Shown: positions 49,251-59,682 of the stretch, one piece after another | How positions within the stretch are numbered: position 1 is the stretch's first letter | Layout of the letters: every line of letters begins with the position of its first letter | Source: Viscum album | Lineage: Eukaryota; Streptophyta; Magnoliopsida; Santalales; Viscaceae | Direction of reading: 5' to 3' | Length of the DNA: 64,000 bases | Assembly: GCA_963277665.1 (NCBI GenBank) | Contig: OY728165.1 | Span: 1,151,060,050-1,151,124,049, forward strand | Program-made: the position numbers and the translations under genes | The notes under the pieces: generated by a model | Database searches by the model: none | What the model was told of the DNA's origin: nothing | What the model saw: the letters and a program-made list of their open reading frames with translations, nothing else

Positions 49251-49739
49251 TTCTAAACAATGGTATAAACTAGATCAATTTATGAATCAAAATACACAAT
49301 TCCATAATTGTAAAACACTTAACATAAATTAAACTATTTATGGCTATAATCCATAATCATAAAAAAAATTTCTTTGAGGAATTATATACTCATAAACCCT
49401 TAATAATGATTTGTAAAGAAAATGAGAGTTATCCTAAGCATATTCCCTGGGAGTGTTATAACCAAGAGTGCAGCAAGGCCCGTTGTCATGCACCAGTTCC
49501 CATTCGAGTCTAGCTCAAAGCAGTGTTTTCGGGTTTTACCCCTAGGTACATTTGTGCCAGAGCTACCTCTACCTGCTCATATCGAGACATGGATCTATTG
49601 CATGGAAAACTAAAAAAATATCTACAATACCAAAATTCTAGGAATTTCTTCTGTACTAATCCTTAATGTCAATCTTAGATCTATGTGCTCTAATCAGAGA
49701 TTAGCTAAATCTATCTTCCAAGATTTGAACTAAACTTTT

Positions 49740-49751
49740 TCTGATACCAAC
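49740..49751 (-). promoter_or_regulatory. Primer-binding site (tRNA-iMet type), copy B
   Basis: GTTGGTATCAGA on the minus strand contains TGGTATCAGA, complementary to the 3' end of plant initiator tRNA-Met, one base from the end of LTR-C. This position and sequence are standard for plant gypsy and copia elements. Confidence 0.88.
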
Positions 49752-51349
49752 TGTAACGCCCTGACCCCAGTTTCCCAGATTCGGTGCAATAGTACTTATC
49801 ATTAGCATGATCACAAGAAAGATCAAGTCTCAATAGACCAATTAGTTTAGTAGTCTTGTAAACACTAGATACATTCATAAAGTTTACATTACATCATTTA
49901 TTGAAAACTACAAAAACATATTGTCTCCACACTGATATCCCCTTATACTATCCCTACTGGTCTTTCATTAAATACTTCTTCCCATCCTGGGAAAAATAAA
50001 ACATAGAAAGGGAAAAGCTCAAATGTCCAGTAAGGATAACAATATAGTGGAAACATTTATAAATAAGCATAAACATTTAAGGCAATGTATAACTAAAACA
50101 AAAGCCTTTTAAACTTAAAATTCAGCATAATATGGAAAAAATAAAATGAAATAATTCCATTTACTTATTCACATGGATATTCTACTATTCAAATAATCAC
50201 ATGAAATATCTATAACCACTTTTATAATGATGGAATGCATAATTCCAGACTATCATAACCACATAGCCAAGGCCTTCTGCAAAGACTACAAATAAGATTT
50301 TGTCAAGGCCTTGTTCCAAGACACTAGTTTGTCTCATGAGACCTACCGATGCATCAAGGAGCTATAGAGGCCTCCACCCATCACTTATTAAGTCCAATGC
50401 ATTCCTCATATGAACAGGTTTAAACATAACATAAACATTTGTATTAAAACTAGCATACGAAATGTCAGTACTTTCTCCAGAAACCATAAATGGTATAAAA
50501 ATAACACATCCAAAGAAAAACATATCACAAAACCTTCAATACAATATGAGTGATTTGTATCATAATAAATAAACTTCAAATAATCTTAAAATCTATCAAA
50601 GGATGTTGACAAAGATGAAATCAAAACTATTTGAGAGAAATATCTCTTTTTATGAAATCATATAAAATTTAAATGATTATAAAATAAAAATTTTACATTG
50701 AAAATATTCTTAGATGCTTGTAAGGGAAGCTTCAAAGATTTTATAATGGTGGAAAATATCCACACCCGCCGTATAAGTTAAAAAAGAGACATTCTTACCT
50801 TAATTCGGTCGAAAGGGTTAAAAAGGACCTTTTTTGGAAAACAACAGAAAGATTCCTTTATAAAATTCTTATAAAAAGTGAAAAAAGGGTATAAATGACA
50901 TTAAACCATATTCTGTAAAATAGTAAGAATGTTTTTAAAAACATTTTTATGAAACATGGATGTGGATGATAAAGAGGTCTTAGTAGATAATTACGTATAA
51001 ACAACCTCGGATAATGAAGAGATTGTGAAATAACCCTTACCTAGTACTTTTCCTTTGTTGAGGGTAGGTTAACCCCTTGTATAATGGTGAAACAATTGTT
51101 ATTAAATTATACAAGAATCATATACATTAATATGATATCATATATGAGCTTTTAACATTGATTTATTAATAATATCTTAGTATTATCGTTGTTTCTCTTG
51201 TTAACTTACTCGTTTTATTTTATATGTTTTGTTACATAATCCATGTTTGTAACGGATAGGTTGTTTCTTATTCATATCCATAATGATATAAAGCTCTTAA
51301 ACATTACATTTAATCATCAAATTAGAATTATTCTTGAATGGATACAATG

Positions 51350-51640
51350 GGGAATGAATCTCATCGCGTTCGTGGAGACGATAGTCCGTACGTACGCATG
51401 AGTGACAATATCATTATTTTGATATTAAAATAATTTATAATTGGATGGTATATCATATATACAGAATCAATATCATGTTATATTTTTTATTTACATGAAT
51501 TACACATCATTATTATACCTATCCAAATAATAATATATTGAATAACAATTACACCACGACGTGGAGACGGTAAGCCGTACGCACGCACGTATGGTGACTT
51601 ATCATTCAAAGGATGGATAGAATACTAAATATGGTTGTAC
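51350..51640 (-). repeat. Two 189-bp tandem repeats in LTR-C
   Basis: The cores GTACGTACGCAT (51,388-51,399) and GTACGCACGCAC (51,577-51,588) are 189 bp apart and preceded by GGAGACG(A/G)TA(G/A). Confidence 0.85.
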
Positions 51641-51933
51641 CATATTTATAATAACATCACATTATATAGGATACACTGGAGTTATTATTTTATAATTGTA
51701 ATAACAAATAAAGAAGATGTTGAAGAAGAAATGATCTTGAAAAAGGGTGGTGAAAACATTACATCTTCTTCGGGTTCTTCCTTTTGATTTGATCAAAACG
51801 GCTGGTTAGGTTGGTTTTATAATCAAACTAAGGCCTCTATGTTGAGTTGAGGTTAGTTTAGAGATTATTGGGGTAGGTTTTGGGTGATAAAAAAGGCTTT
51901 TAATGTGTGAATTAGTGAGAAGTGGGAGTACCC

Positions 51934-51941
51934 TTTTATAA
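51934..51941 (-). promoter_or_regulatory. TATA box, LTR-C
   Basis: CTTATAAA on the minus strand is in the same context as in LTR-A. LTR-C is the 5' LTR, so this would be the promoter for the whole composite. Confidence 0.65.
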
Positions 51942-53493
51942 GAGGGGTGAGGGGCACCTTTGGAAAAGCTAGAAATATTATTTTATAATAAATTCATATT
52001 CGGTTTCTAATGACTCCAAAGTGGATTATTTAAAGTTTAAGGTAGGGATGGGCGGAAAACCACTCAAAAAATAGAATTTAGATAGGTTCGGGTCATTATA
52101 TTAACCTTATCTTCTAGTTTTAACTCTTAGTTAATTAGTTTGACACTTACCATGTCACTTTGTATTTTTATATTATATCATTAAAAAACATACTATATAC
52201 ATTCAAGAGACCCCCAAGTGGTCCATTAATGATACACCTATCATGATATAAGTCCTCTTCCTGAACCTTAGATTTTTCGGAATAGAATATAAATTAATAA
52301 TATAATATTTGTTTTAAAAACTCTTTTATGTCAATTTTGACACTATTGGGTATTTTGTTTTTGATAATTTTATAACAGCATTATTACTTCGAAAAAAATT
52401 TATATAACCAATAATAATATGTCATATTAACCTATAAAATTAGTGGAATTCATAAAAAGTCTCAAATTTCATTTATTTTGATATTTATAATATCAATTAT
52501 TTTAATATTTTATTAATTTTGTAATTACTGCATCACTATTATGTCATAAATAAATTAATATATTTAATGTCTAAAAATTAAAAATAAAATAAAATTATTT
52601 AGGAAATATTTTTTAATTTTCTAATGAATATTTACAATCGAATTTATCTTATGTATAACCCTATATTAAAAATGTTTTATAAAATAAACATTGATTTTAA
52701 CTCTTTTAACTCTTCTTTGAATTAAATAATAATAACTGTCCTAATCTAACCAAAGTGGACCTAAATGATAATATTTTATTCCTAAGGTTGTTTTTGGTTG
52801 ATATAAACTTGTCCAATAGAATTAATACATGTGTTAGGGTAATATTAATATCATTTTTACCCTTAATTACCCTATTTATTTTTAACCGTGGTAAATAAAA
52901 GTAAAAAGTTACTATTCACCAAAAATTATTTTCATCTCATTGAACAAAATTTTACTCCATGATATTAACTGTGTCTCTTGGATTTTTGAAATTCCCCTAA
53001 CAGAAGCAGTAAAATTAACTTTTATGGGAATTTCCAAATTCTCCTAGGAGGTGGGTAAAAGACGGTGAAAAAGTTCAATAAAAATTTTATATATCTAAAA
53101 TTATTCTAAACTAACTCTAATAAATTACATTGAACATATATAGTTATTATGTATCTATTTTTACCTTAATTAAATATAAATAAAATAAATATTTATTTAA
53201 ATAAAAAATTCGGTTTAAAACTATAACTCTGTATTTTTTTCACTATTCATCAAAAATTGAATGTTTTCAGAAAAATACCAAAATTTCACCCTAGGATAAT
53301 TTCGATATTACGAATCCAAAAATGAAGTCCATTTTTAAAGATAAAATTTATAAAATTTCAAAAAGTGGGTATTACTATTTATAACGGCTAGTTTGATTGG
53401 TTTTGGTGTGTGTGTTAGAACTCGAAGTTGTGTACAACACACGCTACTGTATTATTCAAAGGGAAGTATACCGTGGAAGATTAAGGTGTTACA

Positions 53494-53498
53494 GAGAA
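53494..53498. repeat. Target-site duplication, right
   Basis: GAGAA is identical to 33,786-33,790. Removing one copy and the composite joins element E's integrase DNA in register with the intact composite's own integrase (compare 38,750-38,790). Confidence 0.93.
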
Positions 53499-56035
53499 GA
53501 TTGAGCTACGTGCATTATCCAATAACTACAACTTTAACACAAGATTTAATGGCACAAATTTTCATGACCAAATCTCACAACTCCTTCTTCATTGATATTG
53601 AACTAAATGGATTTCCATTTTCTTATAGCAGCTACAAAATTTTGAATTCCCACATCATTTATTTTAGAATCCTTTATCTATTATATATGGTAAGGTTGTG
53701 AAATAATTTTTAATGGAATTATTAGGTTCATTCGTTTTTTATTCCCATTATCATCATTTTCAAATATAAGAAGAAATGATCCTTATCAATTTTCAATAAT
53801 GATAAAATTTTTAGATCCTTTTCATTTAGAGAATATTCAACATTATTATCTTTCCTATGATGGTATTGGATTGAAAAATCACAGTCTTTAAGAATATCTT
53901 ACAATCAACATTGGTGTATATTTTTTCTTTATTTTTTAAATATACACTTGAAGCTTTTTTGATCCATATATATTTCATAGAGGCCAACTCTTGATCTTGT
54001 GTTGGTCACTTATGTTGTTGAACATTCAATTTCCTTGAAGTATATGCCATCACTTTTTCAGTTTCTATTAACAAACATCTCAATCCCTTCTTTAAAGAAC
54101 AATTGAATAACACAAAATGTTCTCTACTTGTGGGTAGTGTGAATTTAGGTGTAGTGGTAATCCTATTTATCAACTGCTTTTATCTCAATTCACATTTATC
54201 ATTGCATGAAAAATTGAATCTCTTCCCTCTTATCTTTGTAAGTGGGTTTTATAATAATGAGAAATTTCTCAAAAATCGATGATAGTACCCAGATAATATA
54301 TCTAAACAATGGATATTTATCATATATATTGGCCTTGATAATCCTTTGGTTGCTTAATTTTTAAGGGTCTTTAGATATTACATTTATTTTTATGATATGT
54401 CCTAAAAAAGAGAAATCCTTCAACCAAATTTAAAATTCATATCATTTTCATAAATATTATAATTTTTTAATGTCTTTATCATAGTGCACAGATGCTCATC
54501 ATGATCATGTTTTCTTTGGAATTATATTAAAAGACCATCTATAAATACTACAACAAATTAATCTACGTCACGTCTAAAAACTCTATTAATCACATCCATG
54601 ATGATTACTAGAAAATTTTATAGTATTAAAGGAATTAATATGAACTAATATTGTCGGTAACTTATATGGAATGTAGTCTTGGGGATATCCACCATCTTTA
54701 CCCCGACCTCGTAATTTTCGGATTGAAGATCAACATTGGAGGAGGATTATAAACCATGTAGCTAATTGAACAAGTCATCAATATGTGGATGAGAATACTT
54801 ATTCTTTATCATGATCATTGAGATATCATTACAACAAATGAAATGGTATATTGATGAATAGATGAATGATTGGTCAATATACCATTTCATTTATTATCAT
54901 GAGCTCAACAAATCCACAAATAAAGAGAGTGATTTCCTTCTCTTAAAAATATATGTTCGATCAATATAGATACTTCCAATCCGTGCCCAAAATATCAAAA
55001 AATTAACCCTAAGGGTGTATTACATGGTATGTTGGGATTTTTAGCTCCCAAATTTGGATAGATAAGTATTTAAATACTTGGGTTGGAATATTTCCCAATT
55101 TTTCCTTTTCACTAGAAACTCTACATCCATGCTTTGTGGTGCTGTTTGAATTGTTATACTAAACTTGTATGATAAGTTCGAATTCATAGAACTAGAATTA
55201 AAAAATAGTTTCTACATTATTTAATGCGTTGAAATTGTACCTATCACCGATTAATTATTAGGATTCACCTAAATGGTTGTGGTGGAAAAATCTCACACTT
55301 TCTTCCATGGAAGTTTTTGGTTTTCTCTAAAATCCCTCAGATTAGTTCAACGGTCTTCAAGGTGTCATAGTCCCATAAAATTTAGTCAATGAACAATTCA
55401 CTAAGGGTAGACATGAGAATTAATTTCCTGCATAACATTGTTGGGATTATCTTGTTGAAAATTCCAATCTAGTTACCCATCATTTCTACACTAGAATCAT
55501 TTCCTCACACCATTAGTAAATTTATGAGGTTCTTCTTTCCACACACTCACCAATTCAGATGTTTGATATTTATTTTCACCATTATATTTCCCTATAAAAC
55601 TCTTATAATTGAACTCTACATTATTATTCATATCATTGTGATCCCATATAGTTTCTTCAATCAACATTTTTAATTTCAGGGAATATGAGAAAATTTCTTC
55701 ATAGCTATCAATGTATTGGATATCTATGAATTTTATTAGATATGTTTTAGACCACCGAATAAGTGTCCATCCTTGAATGAGGGGATAAAAATAAAGATGG
55801 ATTCATATCATGCATTCCTTGTGAAGTTTTAATCATACCCCCTAATAGATTCGTCACATTTTTACCTTCACGGAAGGTAAATCCCTTTCCATTTTATGTC
55901 GAAGAATTCAAGTAATGTATTTTAAAAAAATCATTTTCCAGAACTCCTTCCACCCTATCACATTGATCTCTTACACATGTTATGTATTTTTTATCGATGT
56001 ACACTTCTAATTATATTCTCCTACTATATGACTGA
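53494..56035 (-). pseudogene. Element E pol and gag remnants (right of insertion)
   Basis: This continues the integrase cut at 33,790. In minus-strand order from high to low: gag capsid DNA (about 55,660-56,035, matching 41,280-41,650), knuckle/protease region (about 55,000-55,600), reverse transcriptase (about 54,480-54,850), RNase H (about 53,940-54,240) and integrase zinc-domain DNA (53,494-53,650). Matches to the composite are clear as ordered DNA landmarks, but all frames are short. It is far more AT-rich than the composite, so it is an older layer. The gag N-terminal part that should follow at 56,036 is missing, and a different sequence begins. Confidence 0.75.
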
Positions 56036-56239
56036 CTGAAAATTAAATTTTTTATTTCCAGACACTTTTTAGGAAAAAGTGAGAAACCATGTGTTCAGAA
56101 ACAAAAGGAAATAACTGAACAATTAAAAGACAATTTAATACTACCAGAATTTATCACCCTAAATAGATTCCAAGAGATATTGCGTAACTGAGTTCCTGGT
56201 TCATCCGTTAAGAGATATTCAAGTCTTAAAGTCAATTTA

Positions 56240-58091
56240 TCCCAAGCCTTAACGTACTCCTCAAGAATGCTCTTCCCACTGTTAAATCCCCCACTAAAAT
56301 CAAAACCTGTCTGTCGATCTAGTTATACTGGTCCTCATAAAAATTCATCATCAAAGACCTTCCCATCGATCTAGCAGCTTCTTCTTCAGTAGCGTTAAGA
56401 AACAAAACCTGTTCAACTGTTTCTATATCTGAACTCATAAGTAAATCCAATGGTTGAACAATAGAATCACCATACATCTGCTTGGAGTTTAATTTTTTCA
56501 CCAAACATGTCTCCATGGGAGGCAGAAAATATGAGTAATCTTTGTGCTCTTTACGGATTCCCTTCCTATACCCATCACTAGTCATGATCCCCTAGACCTG
56601 CTGCTCATCCATAGTGTATCTGCTCTGATTGTTTTTATCCTCCTACACCAGATCATCATTAGTCAAACCATCAAAATGATTACCGAGATCAACATTAGAC
56701 ACTTCCCTTTTAGGACCTGATCTAGTTGGAATCTTAGTGGTCGCAGCCTGTACTCCAACAGGTGACCAGACTGCCTCCGCATAAGAACCCCCACCAAGAG
56801 TCATGGGAACTCCCTCAACCTCTAATTGAACTTCCACACAGGCATTAGAACCAGAAGATCCAGCAATGCCCTCACCCGAGGCCACTACATGATCATTCTT
56901 CAGCCTACCAACAACTCCTGCATCACATGAATCTGCTGTATTACCCTGTATCACCACAACACCAGTAGGATTCCCCTCCCTCATATCGTTTCTCAACTGA
57001 CCAAAAATGTTAAAACATTTTGGATCCTTAGACATGTCATTGGAATGATTGGACACCCCCTTGATTTCATCCTGCAAATACAGCATCTCAGTATCTTTCT
57101 TTTGAAGTCGATCTGTTTCAACCGGTTCACAACCTGAGATTTCTTCACTACCTTCGGCCACCAACGGACTACCACCAACAACTGGAACCTCTTCTGGAAT
57201 CAGTCCTGACTCCTTCCTCAACATATTCCCGCTCTTGCAAGCCTCCAAACTATGCCCCAATTTCTTGCACTAGGTATAGAATCCACACCAGGATTCAAAT
57301 ATAACTAGCTGATTATAGAGGAACTCTTCACCTACGTCAACCCACAAGAACTCTACTGGCTGCTTCAACATATCGGCTTCAAAACAAATCCTAGGAGAAA
57401 TCGGATGGCAAACAACCCAAGTATGGCTATCTGAATAGAGATATTGACCAATGAGATTTCCATTCATACAAATAATTGACTGATTTTGGAACGGAATATA
57501 ATGTTCTGGATATCTTACCCATACCGCCATTTTAGGTGATTCACATTTCATATGGAAATAATATGTCCATCAGAAGAGAAGAAAATAAACACTGTTACAG
57601 GTATGAGGTGTAGACTACCAAGCTTGTATCAGATCTTCCTCAGAGGAAAAACTAATAATGATTTTTCTTAAGTCGAGAAGCCCCACTATCGTCCACTCGT
57701 GCAGTCCACAGGAACCAAAGATGAAGCGATCAAAAGTGTCCACTGACTGCCAGTGATGCTTGAATCTTGCAATAAGCGTCAGATTAATCAATGAGGATGT
57801 GTTAGTGAAATCTAGGTTTGAAATCGACAACTGCGGGGCTCCATTGAACAACTCCGGGACATTCAGACTAACAACGATCGGGGGAAAGGGAGGGATGCAT
57901 TCTGGGATCAAAAAGGGGGTGTAGAGCAGTGGTTGACCTCCATCAACAGGCATCGGAGGACCCCCTACCCCACCATGGTGGGAGGGTCCGTTGTAGGGAC
58001 CATTGAACTCTAATCCATGGAAGTCGGCAGTCATGAGATCCACCCCCTCGGTCCCAAGGACTAGAACTTCTAGAAGAATTTCTCCTACCAT
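56240..58091 (-). pseudogene. DUF4283 / CCHC-knuckle ORF (LINE ORF1-like), stops only
   Basis: From an ATG at 58,091 one frame runs to about 56,240, over 600 codons, with no frameshift. Segments 57,615-58,091, 57,270-57,551, 56,643-57,260 and 56,319-56,585 are all in that frame, separated only by TAG or TGA codons. Residues about 90-270 read as DUF4283: an Ala-Arg-Phe start, a Trp-Thr-Ile-Val-Gly-Leu-Leu-Asp-Leu-Arg step, Phe-Ser-Ser-Glu-Glu-Asp-Leu-Ile, Val-Trp-Val-Arg-Tyr-Pro and Leu-Trp-Val-Asp-Val-Gly. A Cys-x5-Cys-x3-Gly-His-x4-Cys knuckle follows, with a stop inside it. Family knowledge places this pair in plant LINE-type ORF1/gag-like proteins that bind nucleic acid. No endonuclease or polymerase ORF2 is visible. 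GC is clearly higher than in the neighbours. The upstream 30 residues are proline/glycine-rich. Confidence 0.82.
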
Positions 58092-58504
58092 ATGATAAAC
58101 ATCTAATACAACCTTATCTTTCTAGGAATGTTTAATGATTGAGAATAACATTCCAATGGAGATTATCCACTGTTATCTGATTAAGGTATCATATGATCCA
58201 TTGAAATTCTGAGGCCTTTATCGCTTTAAAGTCTTAATTGTAGCTTATTCATACATAGGATATTTGGGTACTCCCCTTGATAATGTTTTATATTTATAAC
58301 TGTAATCACAAGAAGTAGTATCTTTATAATTTACTATATTTCTACTCTTATAGGATTGAGAATCTTTTTTGGGCTATCATGACATTTCGACTCACATTGT
58401 TTATTTACCCGATGCGACTTATTTCTGGACATTATAAATAATAAAACTGAAATTTGGGATCAGTATTTTAAAACTATTAACAGAATAGAAGCAAATCCAA
58501 TGAC
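58092..58504. other. Spacer between DUF4283 ORF and element E leader
   Basis: No coding signal is seen. It could be the 5' untranslated part of the DUF4283 insertion. E's leader is not recognisable until about 58,505. Confidence 0.5.
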
Positions 58505-58944
58505 ATTAAAGGTATTACTTATAAATTAAATTTATTCCTTAACTTACTAATTTCCATGCAACAATCTATTTTATCCATGATCTATTTCCTAAAATATAGA
58601 CTTATGGGAATTTATGTTCCATCAATAATGGTTTGTAAAAATCAAGTAAATCTTCCACATCATATACCCATGGTGTTCAAAACTAGGTCTGATGTAAGTC
58701 CCATTTTCATGAACCAGTTCCTAGTGGATTCAAGCTCAATGTTGTGTTTTCAACTTTTACCCGTATACACATTTGTTCCAAATTCACATCCACTTATAGT
58801 ATCCAGAAAGGGATTTATTTTTATTATAATCCACTCATTCTATACTCTTCCAAAATTTATATAAATTTTATTGTTCTTAGTTTATCTCTAATTCTTTTGC
58901 TAGATTATTTATAGACTATTCCCAAAAATAAATTAACAATTCCT
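58505..58944 (-). other. Leader of element E
   Basis: The landmarks at 58,640-58,815 match 42,170-42,330 and 49,430-49,600 of the composite leaders in order. The plus-strand frame at 58,556-58,864 is antisense to it. With 53,494-56,035 this shows that E's internal region spans both the composite and the DUF4283 segment. Confidence 0.7.
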
Positions 58945-58955
58945 TTGATATTAGC
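58945..58955 (-). promoter_or_regulatory. Decayed primer-binding site, element E
   Basis: On the minus strand it reads GCTAATATCAA, aligned with GTTGGTATCAG. Two transitions destroy the tRNA-iMet match. It abuts the LTR. Confidence 0.45.
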
Positions 58956-59675
58956 TATAACAACACTAATCTTTATGAAATATTAATTACATGAAATTTT
59001 GCATATGATTTCATATAATAAAACCTGAATTATCATGAAGTATATAATATATTGGAAATAAGAACATTACATAACAACCTAAAACTATGAGTACATCATC
59101 TTTTTTAAAAGTTTCCTTAACATGTCATCAATATTCCTTCTTACATGAAATTGCATTGGATAAACAAGGGACATGAATAGGAAATGGATGAGATATAAAG
59201 ACAAGTTAGTGAATAAAAATGACATAAACTGAAAAATTAAGAAACATCAGATGATAGGCATGTCAATTAAACATAAAACATGTTTCAATCATAAACATGT
59301 ATAACGAGACATGATATATAATGATAATCATAATTTATTCATTACATAATTTCAGTAAATCATACATTATAACTATATTCTGTCAATGAAATAATAATAC
59401 CATATTAAAAAATGGTATATATTACTATTAAGAAAAAGATAAATTTTCAAAAAATTATGAAAAATTAAAACTAAGATAATTTAGAAATGATATATTCAAA
59501 AATCAAAATTAGTTTTTCATATTAATATTCCCTAATGTCAAAATTAATCTTTTAAATATAAAAATATATGAAATTAATTTAATAAAATAAAATAATTTAT
59601 GAATATTGAATGTAACTATAAATTCAAAAATATTAATAAATATTAAAAAAATATTCTTGTAACTAGGTTATTAAA
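58956..59675 (-). repeat. Truncated LTR between elements E and F
   Basis: It starts TATAAC (decayed TGTAAC) beside E's primer site. About 59,160-59,240 matches 30,235-30,320 and LTR-A 34,035-34,110. It ends in TTAAA directly before a polypurine tract. At 720 bp it is much shorter than the about 2.5-kb partner at 30,030-32,511, so most of the LTR has been deleted, including the promoter and 190-bp repeat region. Confidence 0.6.
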
Positions 59676-59682
59676 TTCTCCC
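59676..59682 (-). promoter_or_regulatory. Polypurine tract, region F
   Basis: GGGAGAA on the minus strand lies right at the LTR end, colinear with the tracts at 32,512 and 37,480. Confidence 0.5.

Larger units (their letters stand above)
33791..53493 (-). mobile_element. Composite gypsy chromovirus array: LTR-int-LTR-int-LTR
   Basis: This 19,703-bp unit starts TGTAACGCCC and ends GGTGTTACA, with GAGAA target duplications only at its outer ends. In minus-strand order it is LTR-C, primer site, gag-pol copy B, polypurine tract, truncated LTR-B, decayed primer site, gag-pol copy A, polypurine tract, LTR-A. Pol order is protease, reverse transcriptase, RNase H, integrase and chromodomain-like tail. 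The termini, tRNA-iMet primer site and tail point to a Tekay/Del-like chromovirus (inference from family knowledge). Both gag-pol copies have stops and frameshifts. It lies nested in element E. Confidence 0.93.
49752..53493 (-). repeat. LTR-C (5' LTR of the composite)
   Basis: It is 3,742 bp, starts TGTAACGCCC and ends GGTGTTACA, and is flanked outside by GAGAA. It is colinear with LTR-A apart from small indels (for example extra bases around 52,140-52,190). It holds an intact TATA box (51,934), two 189-bp repeats and the GGCCT repeat. The plus-strand frame at 53,393-53,701 crosses its outer edge and is not a gene. Confidence 0.93.

Noticed and set aside
33786..53498. Two separate nested insertions as the origin of the composite
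   Set aside because: No 5-bp duplication flanks LTR-B or either inner junction, whereas the outer ends share GAGAA.
53393..53701. Plus-strand 102-codon frame
   Set aside because: Starts inside LTR-C and crosses the target duplication into element E; a chance frame.
56993..57181. Minus-strand 62-codon frame
   Set aside because: Overlaps the DUF4283 frame in a different phase; a shadow.
56240..58091. A functional host protein-coding gene
   Set aside because: Several in-frame stops and the DUF4283/CCHC pair favour a retroelement ORF1 pseudogene; splicing around the stops was considered, but no convincing donor/acceptor pairs were seen.
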